The position numbers and the translations under genes were made by a program. A stretch of DNA of 7,213 nt from Candidatus Absconditabacterales bacterium (GTDB lineage: Bacteria > Patescibacteriota > Gracilibacteria > Absconditabacterales > Absconditicoccaceae), in assembly GCA_937965925.1 (NCBI GenBank), contig CALCME010000058.1, positions 1-7,213 on the forward strand. The letters are read 5' to 3'. Shown piece after piece: positions 1-6,581 of this stretch. Each line of letters opens with the position of its first letter. Position 1 is the first letter of the stretch. Under the pieces are notes generated by a model. It worked only from the letters and a program-made list of their open reading frames with translations, did no database searches and had not been told where the DNA came from.

Positions 1-1
1 C

Positions 2-1009
2 TATGTAATAGCGATAGTCTGTGATTACTATTTCGTCCCAGCACTCGAAAAGATATCAGATAAACTCAAACTGTCGAGTGAATTTGCATGAGCAACAATA
101 ATGGCAGTATGAAGTAGTGCTCCTGAGCTTTTCACTGCTCTCTTTGCTGTTCTCAATCCTGCTATTGACTCAAGTATGTGAGCAGGAACGATCGTATGAT
201 CTGCACTGTTCAATATTCTCGTGATCATCTGAGCGACCGCGATGGTACGTAACGCAACGATCACTCGACAACCTGTCGTGAGGGATATGTTTTTCTATAT
301 GGTGTCTATCTGAGCATTGTACTGGATGTTTATGGATCAAGTAATACAACCATATGAGGCATGAGTTTTTCTATGAATATATGTCCTGTACGTCTACTGT
401 GCAGCAAATCGACGTAAGCGATTATGATATGCAGAACCAGACTTTGATCAATCGATTGATGATGCAGAAGCACCAACATGAATCACAAAACTTGTCACTG
501 ATCTGTTCAATCGAATCATTCCAAACCCAGAAGGAAAGAACTTTCGATGAGCTTTTGTAATGAGTATACTTTTGATATGAGTGGCAACCCATTTCATGGT
601 AGAGTCTTGAGTACATGTAGCAGAATGATTTGGAATTCCTGCTGTTATTATATGACTTACGGTTCTTGCTATGGGAACGTCGGTTCCAGATCTTATTTCA
701 TCACTGGTTGTAGCAAGAAAAGGAAAGTGAGATATGGCAATCAGTAACGCTGTTGGATCTAATATTTTTGATATTTTGTTTGGACTTTGATTTCCATATA
801 TCTTGTACTATATGATTTATGGTAGTGAAACCCTGCTTCCTGTTCAGTGAGAGAATCTCGAAGCCAGTATCATTCTCTTGTTTGCATCTGTTCTTGTAAT
901 ACTAGGACTCCTAGCGATGAATAAACGAAAAGTAACGAAACCATTCTGAATGTTCCTTATCCTGTTGTATATCGGGTATGTGTGTTATAATGTGTATCTA
1001 GTTATGTAA
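2..1009 (+). CDS. Na+/Ca2+ exchanger of the CaCA superfamily, NCKX-like (5' partial, UGA = Gly)
   Basis: This is an inner-membrane cation antiporter that would extrude Ca2+ in exchange for Na+, possibly with K+. The 335 visible residues contain both signature alpha repeats. Alpha-1 lies at about 89-225, with GSSAPELFTALFAV (catalytic Glu codon 125-127) followed by GTIVGSALFNILVIIG. Alpha-2 lies at about 650-790, with AMGTSVPDLISSLVVA (Asp codon 689-691) and GSNIFDILFGLGFP. The Glu/Asp pair, and Asp after GSNIF (770-772), match K+-dependent NCKX proteins better than NCX proteins, which carry Asn there; K+ dependence is an inference. The two repeats are joined by a loop containing a soluble stretch at about 400-540. 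About 19 in-frame TGA codons are read as glycine, including several in the repeats. The reading frame is already open at base 2, so the start and probably the first helix lie outside the window. It ends in TAA. The family call is firm; ion specificity is not. Confidence 0.92.
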
Positions 1010-1263
1010 TGAAATTAATACTAAGAATTTAAAAAAAAACTTACTTGAGAAAGTAATAAAGAGAAAGAACGCAAAGATAAAGCATTAGATCAACTCTTTG
1101 AGTCACTGAAGATGATTGAGCTGAAATAATTCGTACAGAAAATAATAACGAAGAAGCATTAAATGAATGAATTGAAAATCTTAAAAAACATAAAAATTTC
1201 ATCATACGTATGAAAGATAAAACCAGGGAAATACTTAAATGAATATCTAAGAAAAGATCCTAA
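1009..1263 (+). pseudogene. Small lysine/glutamate-rich coding remnant with two apparent frameshifts
   Basis: An ATG at 1009 overlaps the last base of the exchanger stop codon and reads MKLILRI before TAA at 1030. If one T is dropped from the TTT before the nine-A run (1031-1039), the frame continues as KKKLTGESNKEKERKDKALD and on to QLFESL. It then meets TAA near 1127. A second shift near 1105-1113 opens a frame reading EDDGAEIIRTENNNEEAL, then KKHKNFIIRMKDKTREIL, ending in TAA at 1261. Joined, this would be a charged, helical protein of about 84 residues. Amino-acid composition and TGA use look coding in each segment, but no single frame has both a start and the full length. It may be a decayed gene, a sequencing or assembly indel, or recoding at the A run. 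I do not recognise a family. Confidence 0.35.
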
Positions 1264-1289
1264 TAGATAAAGTATAGAAATGGTTCAAC

Positions 1290-1381
1290 GATAGCGAGCC
1301 TTGCTCATCTCGTACATCTATAAACTCTCGAGATTGCCACGTCGTTCTCCATTTCGTTTCGAACTCCTCGCAATGACGACT
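1290..1381. repeat. Hairpin-forming dispersed-repeat-like sequence in the intergenic region
   Basis: The 153 bases between the frameshifted remnant and the phosphoesterase (1264-1416) hold no convincing gene. They are more GC-rich than their surroundings. ATTGC at 1333-1337 pairs with GCAAT at 1370-1374, and GTTC at 1344-1347 pairs with GAAC at 1361-1364, giving a nested, interrupted hairpin. The flanks (GAGATTGCCACGTCGT and CGCAATGACGAC) resemble palindromic repeats found between genes of many unrelated bacteria. That resemblance is from memory and only one copy is present here. It could also act as an RNA hairpin near the end of the upstream transcript, but no U-tract follows it. Confidence 0.4.
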
Positions 1382-1416
1382 GCTGATGAAATATTCTTTA
1401 CTTGAAAATTATATAT

Positions 1417-2421
1417 ATGAAAAAAAAAGCCCAAGAACTCAAGCAAAGAATAGATTCAGCAAAAAAAATAGCCGTCTTCTGACATCAAAACATAGATGGA
1501 GATGCGTTATGATCTATCCTAGCATGTTGAACGATACTTGAACGCTTATGAAAAACAGTCTCCTATCGAACCCCAGATGAACCATCCAAGAAGTTCAATT
1601 TCCTCCAAGATATATCAAAAGTACGTACTAATTTCGATTTTCATCCACATTACGATCTCCTCATTTTCCTGGATAGTAGTGATATACCAAATCGCTATAA
1701 CGACTACTACAAAGGACACGAAGCATATTTTGAGAACATTAAAGACAGAATCATTAATATTGATCATCACCGATCAAATGATCATTTTTGATCTCTCAAT
1801 ATTGTAGAAAGTGAAACAAGTAGTACCTGTGAGATACTTACCAGTTTGTTTCGTCATATAGATGAGAGCCGAATAGATAGTATCGTTGCTACATATCTAT
1901 ATATGGGGCTTTCTACAGACACTGGTCATTTTATCTTCCCGAACACAACTGCCTCAGTCTATGAGACAGCATCATTTCTTATCGAACAGGGAGCGAATAG
2001 TCAGCAAATTATTACGAATATCTATAGAGCCAATACGTTCAAAAGTTTTGCATTCAATGGACTCCTCTCTCAAAGACTTACAAAAGTATGAAATGTTGTC
2101 TATTCTTGGTATGATGAAACTGAACTTGAAGAATACGGAATAGACAATGGAGCAAAAGATTCGTTCTTATTTCTCATGACCTCTATCAAGCACGATGGAG
2201 CATTTTTGTTTTTCAAAACACATACCAGCGCACAACCCAAACCATTTACAAAAATATCATTTAGATCAAGAGTAGATGAAGTTAACGTCTGAGAGATCGC
2301 CTCTCATTTCAATGGATGATGACATAAACTTGCAGCATGAGGGAAAGTTCCTCTTGATAGTTCTGCACAAGAGACTATACAAGCAATTATAGAAAAAGTA
2401 AATATGCTCCTTGATTCATAG
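1417..2421 (+). CDS. nrnA: DHH/DHHA1 phosphoesterase, NrnA-like (oligoribonuclease / pAp phosphatase; UGA = Gly)
   Basis: This is a cytoplasmic, metal-dependent hydrolase. NrnA proteins degrade short oligoribonucleotides (or cyclic-dinucleotide breakdown products) and many remove the 3'-phosphate from pAp. The 334 residues carry the full family set: GHQNIDGDALGS at residues 22-33 (metal-binding His and Asp), LIFLDSSD near residue 88, the DHH triad at 116-118, STDTGHF around Asp168, and the C-terminal DHHA1 substrate motif GGGHKLAAGG from residue 300. Ten TGA codons are read as Gly, including Gly22 (1480-1482) and two of the three glycines of GGGH (2317-2322). Length matches the usual 310-340 residues. 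ATG 1417 is chosen because it gives the standard short N-terminus before motif I; no Shine-Dalgarno is visible. It ends in TAG nine bases before the antiporter ATG, suggesting co-transcription. Substrate choice between nano-RNA, pAp and cyclic-dinucleotide products cannot be decided from sequence. Confidence 0.93.
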
Positions 2422-2430
2422 CAAACCCTT

Positions 2431-4521
2431 ATGCTCTCAACCATCATTGTCTTGTTTGCATGTCTTGTGATCTCATCACTCGTGCATCATTTTGCCAAAT
2501 TGATTAAAATCCCTTATACGATATTACTTTTTATCGTAGGAATTTTGTTGGTGCCGATAGATACGTACTTTGGATTTGATCTCGTGAATATTCTTGTCCT
2601 TACGCCAGAATTACTCTTCTTCGTATTCCTTCCTATACTTATTTTCGAGGCAGGATATCATATAAAATATGATCAGCTCTCCAAAAACTATGTAACGATC
2701 TGGTGATTAGCGATCTTTGGACTCCTTATATCGACATGTATTATCTGATTTTGAGGTCAATGGATCTTATCACTGATAGGATTTGACGTTCCCCGACAGG
2801 TTATGCTGCTATTTTGAGTCATCATCTCATCTACTGATCCCGTTGCAGTTCTTTCTATTTTTAAAGATCTGTGAGTCCCTAAAAGACTCTGACTTATTTT
2901 TGAAGGAGAAAGTCTGTTCAATGATGGGATTGCTGTAGCAGTATTCCTTGTGCTTTTGGAGATGTTTAGTAAAGGAGGTATTACCTGATGACAAGTTCGG
3001 GAAGGAGTTGGGATCTTCCTGATGATGGTGATCTGATGAATCATCCTAGGAACCGTCATGTGAATATGATTCTCTCAGCTTATCAAACAGATCAAAAACA
3101 ATGAACATGTAGAAATTACGCTAACTATGGTACTTGCACATGTTGTGTTTATCCTTGCAGAGCGAGCAACGACACATGTTGTCTTGTGAGGAATCGATAT
3201 CAAGATATCTGGTGTAATAGCAACAGCATACGCAGCTATTATCATGTGAAATTATGGTAAATCAAAAATATCACCAAAAGTGGAAGCATATATGGACAAG
3301 TTCTGGAGTTTCTTCTCGTTCGTAACTAACTCATTAGTATTTCTCATGATGTGACTAATGTTCAAGCATCTAGATGGTATGTTTATGACCTTCTGGAAAC
3401 CTATTCTTGTTACCTTAATACTGGTTATTATTGCGAGAATTGTGAGCATATATATTCCAATGTGAATACTAAACGCAACCAAACTGCAGACATATATACC
3501 AAAACCACGACAACATCTCCTTGCTTGGGGAAGTCTAAGATGAGCACTAGGTCTCATGCTAGTACTCCTCATACCAAATGATTTCATGATTCCTTGATGG
3601 ACATTTGATATACATCCAAAAGGATTTATTCTCATTCTGACCGTCTGTTCGATTATGTTTTCTTTGATTGTTCAGTGACTCACTATTACCTGACTCATCA
3701 AAAAACTTAACATTAATGGACTAGTTGATCTCGAGCGTTTTGAACATCTTGAATCACATATCCTCGTTTTTCATAAGATAATTGAGAAAATTCATAGCAT
3801 GAATAGTGCATATGAAATCTCACCAGAAAATTACGATGCACTTATAGAAAAATATGAAGCAAAAATCAATGAGGCAACGCTTCAGATGCAAGTCTTCTTG
3901 TCACAGCAAGAGGATTCTGAACTACTCCTCAAGAACGCTCTCACACTTCATGCATTATGAATTGAGAAAGAATATCTGCATAACATGTTTGCTTACAACG
4001 AAGTAACTGAACAAGTCTACCATGAACGTAAGGCAAAGATTGAAAAACAAATTTCAAGAGTAGAGTGATGACTCCCGCAAATAAGATGATTCAAAACATC
4101 AACAGATATTACTCCACAGTCACGAGACCCAATTGAACGTCTTGTTCGATGGTTAAGCAAATGTAAAGATTCTCGTCATAATGAATATATCATCTCTAGA
4201 ACCAAATATATCATATCCTCAAAAGTTATTGAAAATCTCGAACGTCTTAGAGCTATTGATTTCTGATATGACAAGACATATGTAGATGATGTTATTGACC
4301 TTTATCAAAAGTTTCATACAAATGCATCACAAGAGATTGACGAACTCATGGCGACAGATAGTGAAACTATTGAACAAATAAACAGAACACTCTTGAATAA
4401 ATGACTGATGAGAAGCGAAGAAAAACTAATCAAAGACCTCTACCACAAAGAAATGATTACAGAAAAAATCTATCAAAAATTTATGGAAGAGATTGATGAA
4501 GAAGTTTGGAAAGAATATTAG
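2431..4521 (+). CDS. nhaP: Na+/H+ antiporter, CPA1/NhaP family, with long C-terminal soluble domain (UGA = Gly)
   Basis: This membrane protein would exchange Na+ (or K+) for H+ to control pH and sodium. Residues 1 to about 423 hold some 12 hydrophobic segments with the CPA1 signatures: SSTDPVAVL (Asp136), FEGESLFNDGIAVAVF with the Asn164-Asp165 pair typical of electroneutral members, and AWGSLRGALGLML with Arg370 followed by a TGA-encoded Gly371. Residues from about 425 to 696 form a hydrophilic tail rich in Glu, Lys and Gln and predicted by eye to be mainly helical. I see no RCK/TrkA-N GxGxxG or cyclic-nucleotide-binding signature in it. About 26 in-frame TGA codons encode Gly, including tandem pairs. 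The start at ATG 2431 gives a first transmembrane helix at once; no Shine-Dalgarno is seen. The stop codon TAG shares its G with the following tRNA. Family is confident; the exact ion and the tail's role are inferred. Confidence 0.92.
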
Positions 4522-4609
4522 ATAGGGTGGCCGAGTGGTTGAAGGCGCACGCCTGGAACGCGTGTATTTCGTTTATGCGGAATCGAGGGTTCGAATCCCT
4601 TCCCTATCG
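4521..4609 (+). tRNA. tRNA-Ser (anticodon GGA)
   Basis: This is a class II tRNA reading UCC/UCU serine codons. The acceptor stem pairs GATAGGG (4521-4527) with CCCTATC (4602-4608), and the discriminator is G4609. The anticodon stem pairs CACGC (4548-4552) with GCGTG (4560-4564). The seven-base loop CTGGAAC places GGA at 4555-4557. A long variable arm pairs ATTTCG (4566-4571) with CGGAAT (4578-4583), as expected for serine. The T arm has loop TTCGAAT at 4590-4596. No CCA is encoded, so it must be added after transcription. Its first base is the third base of the antiporter TAG stop, and no separate promoter is apparent, so it is probably processed out of the antiporter mRNA. Confidence 0.96.
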
Positions 4610-4658
4610 AATTACAACTTCATTATTACATAAGCACAAAACTACTGAGGAAATCAAA

Positions 4659-4689
4659 TTGTACTAAATACATGATATAGATAGATAAT
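4659..4689 (+). promoter_or_regulatory. Weak candidate promoter for the DsbB-like gene
   Basis: In the 120-base gap after the tRNA, TTGTAC (4659-4664) and GATAAT (4684-4689) resemble -35 and -10 boxes. The 19-base spacer is longer than ideal. The ATG follows 41 bases after the -10 box. In such AT-rich DNA this could be chance. Nothing else is visible in 4610-4729. Confidence 0.2.
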
Positions 4690-4729
4690 CAATATACTCT
4701 ATTTAAAAACTTTACCCTTGTGACGACAA

Positions 4730-5203
4730 ATGACGAACAAACAACTCTTTCAGATCATCTTCATAATCTCCCTCTTAGGAACGCTCTGATCGTTGTATTA
4801 TGGTTATTTTTGAGATTTCTTTGTAAATATAGCAAGTTGAGACCTACGGAATAGAGCGAATGCAATCCTCCCTTGTGATATGTGTCACTATATAAGAGTT
4901 GCCCAATATCCACTGCTGTTTATCAGCTGAATTGCATTGATATATAAACAATTTCATGCACACGCAAAATCAATTCTTGTAATGAGTATACTAGGGCTGT
5001 TCTTCTCTACCTATAAATACCTGATGGAGATGTGAGTTGTTATAGTTAGTGACTCTGGAATATGTAATCCAAATTCTCCTGCATCATGCTGAAGTGCAGT
5101 TGAAGTTTTCTGACCATATATTACACTAGCAAGTCTTTGAATTATAAGTTTTATAGTTTGTATATGATGTGTGTTTCTGATACTTAAGGATAGGAAACAA
5201 TAA
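4730..5203 (+). CDS. DsbB/BdbC-type disulfide bond formation protein (UGA = Gly)
   Basis: This membrane thiol oxidoreductase would pass electrons from a DsbA-like extracytoplasmic thioredoxin-fold protein to a quinone or other acceptor, so that secreted proteins can form disulfides. The 157 residues form four hydrophobic helices. The first active-site pair lies just before the second helix in LPCDMCHYIRVAQYPL, closely matching the PCxLCxYxRxxxYPL pattern of DsbB/BdbC. The second pair lies in the later loop, in GICNPNSPASCGSAV, followed by the ITLASLGIISF helix. Nine TGA codons encode Gly. Length suits BdbC (about 140 residues) to DsbB (about 176). ATG 4730 is preferred; a TTG at 4718 in the same frame is possible. 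No DsbA partner is in the window. The gene converges on yebC and shares a terminator with it. Confidence 0.88.
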
Positions 5204-5237
5204 TAACTAGACGTGCATATACAGAATTTGTTCTTGT

Positions 5238-5267
5238 AAAAAAAATCACTCATCTGAGTGATTTTTT
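5238..5267. terminator. Bidirectional Rho-independent terminator between the DsbB-like gene and yebC
   Basis: A run of eight A (5238-5245) is followed by the stem TCACTC/GAGTGA around the four-base loop ATCT, then six T (5262-5267). The A and T runs can extend the pairing. Read on either strand this is a hairpin followed by a U-tract, which suits the convergent genes ending at 5203 (+) and 5300 (-). Confidence 0.85.
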
Positions 5268-5299
5268 GTATACGAGTTTTGTCTACAAGTAAGATCGTC

Positions 5300-6070
5300 T
5301 TACGCAGCATTATGCCAAATCGTATCAACATCTTCATCATCTTCAAGCATATCGATTATTCTCACTAATTTCCCTTCTCACACCTCATCGAGAGCTACCG
5401 TGTTTTCTGCAAGATAGGCAAAATCACTACTTTCTATTTTTCGTCATGCATTTTCTATTTCATTCACGGTACTCATAAATGAGTCTCTTGAGGTTACAAT
5501 TCTCACCATAGTCTCTCCATCTTCAGTATTAATCTCATAGTCTTCTGCGTCAGTCTCTAGTATCATCTCTTCAAACTCATCTTCTTCAAAAGGAAGAATC
5601 GATTCAATATCTTTTCATTTGATCTTTTCATTCTTTATTTTTCATGGAACATATATTTCTCCTTTCTCTTGAAATTGTCGACTGACACTTCATGGCTCTC
5701 ACAGATTTCCACCATATTTTGCAAGGAGGGCTCTGACATTTGCACCAGACCTATTTGTATTCGGGGTCACACATTTGATATACAAGGCTACTCCTCCAGG
5801 ACCATATCACTCATAAAAGATTTCTGAGAGAACTTCTCCTGTATCATTTCATGCTCATTTATCCACTGCTTTTTGGATCGCTTCTTTGGAAAGTCAGACC
5901 TGCTTTCCTTTCTTGATTGCAGCATCCAATGCAGGGTTCAAAGATGGATTATCTCCCCTAGTCGCTGCCATTTGAATCACCTTAGAAACCTTAGCATATA
6001 TCTTTGCTTTTTTTGCATCTTGAGCTGCTTTTCTATGTTTTATATTATGTCGCTTACTATGTCAAGCCAT
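5300..6070 (-). CDS. yebC: YebC/TACO1 family protein (UGA = Gly)
   Basis: Members of this family were long annotated as DNA-binding transcriptional regulators. The mitochondrial homologue TACO1 and some bacterial members act in translation, helping ribosomes through difficult (for example proline-rich) stretches. The 256 residues begin with the hallmark AGHSKRHNIKHRKAAQDAKK, continue with KKGKQVGLSKEAIQKAVDKG, then FYEGYGPGGVALYIKC, TNRSGANVRALLAKYGGNLG and EPGSVSRQF, and end in an acidic ferredoxin-like region. Length is normal or slightly above the usual 240-250. The usual Trp at residue 7 is Arg here. Eleven TGA codons encode Gly, including Gly3 (6062-6064 on the minus strand), which rules out a standard code. 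The start is fixed by the MAGHSK N-terminus. No Shine-Dalgarno precedes it. The gene is divergent from the unknown gene at 6178. Confidence 0.95.
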
Positions 6071-6094
6071 ATTAATTCATAAATAATCAAAAAA

Positions 6095-6123
6095 TTGCAA
6101 AAACCGACACGACTCATTACATT
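6095..6123 (+). promoter_or_regulatory. Candidate promoter for the unknown gene pair at 6178
   Basis: TTGCAA (6095-6100) and TACATT (6118-6123) are spaced by 17 bases and each match four of six consensus positions. They lie in the 107-base divergent gap between yebC and the gene at 6178, leaving a leader of roughly 45-50 bases. This is a by-eye match in AT-rich DNA. Confidence 0.3.
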
Positions 6124-6177
6124 TATGTTAGATGATGAAACGTGAAAATCTTTTAGCTAATTACTAGTTTCAACCTA

Positions 6178-6552
6178 ATGATTTCTTCTTCAAAAACAAC
6201 ACAACGCAGTTCAGTACAAGCTACAAGTCAATCTACAACATACGTAACCGTTCTCCATGAACAATGGTTTAGTGTAAATTTTTCTGATATGACAATCAAT
6301 CGTTTGGAGCTGACTTCAGCTGAAGAAATTTCTTCATTTGGATCAAAAATTAATATCTGAGGAAAAGAATATGATATTACATCAATTTCTACAATAGACT
6401 GGATGAGTAACGATTTTAGAGCTCAGATAGAAAAAGTTCATTCGATCGAGCACATAACACACAATGCATCTCTCTACAAAGATATCAACTGATCATGTTA
6501 CGCGATTAGAATGTCAATGGGTGAAGAGAATTTTTTAATGGAAGTAGAATAG
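6178..6552 (+). CDS. Hypothetical protein, 124 residues (UGA = Gly)
   Basis: I do not recognise this protein. It starts with a Ser/Thr/Gln-rich segment (residues 1-21, MISSSKTTQRSSVQATSQST) that looks disordered and has no hydrophobic core, so I see no signal peptide. Next come alternating polar and hydrophobic stretches such as YVTVLHEQWFSVNFSD and INIGGKEYDITSISTIDW. The C-terminus, CYAIRMSMGEENFLMEVE, looks like two beta strands. The whole reads as a small, mainly beta, cytoplasmic domain. Two TGA codons encode Gly (after KINI and in DINGSC). Reading TGA as a stop would truncate it at 60 residues. It ends in TAG, 29 bases before the next gene, with which it is probably co-transcribed. A role with that neighbour is possible but unsupported. 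Confidence 0.7.
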
Positions 6553-6581
6553 GTTTTATATTTCGAATAAGTTATATTTAA

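Noticed and set aside
28..264. Minus-strand open frame of 78 codons
   Set aside because: It lies opposite the first alpha repeat of the Na+/Ca2+ exchanger, which has clear family motifs on the plus strand.
1290..1381. Rho-independent terminator at the intergenic hairpin
   Set aside because: The hairpin is interrupted and no T-run follows it on either strand.
2757..3635. Two minus-strand open frames (2757-3059 and 3252-3635)
   Set aside because: Both are antisense to the NhaP coding region with its conserved motifs. Their translations show no family features.
5011..5346. Minus-strand open frame of 111 codons
   Set aside because: It overlaps the DsbB-like gene, the terminator and the 3' end of yebC in a different frame, and none of its translation looks like a known protein.
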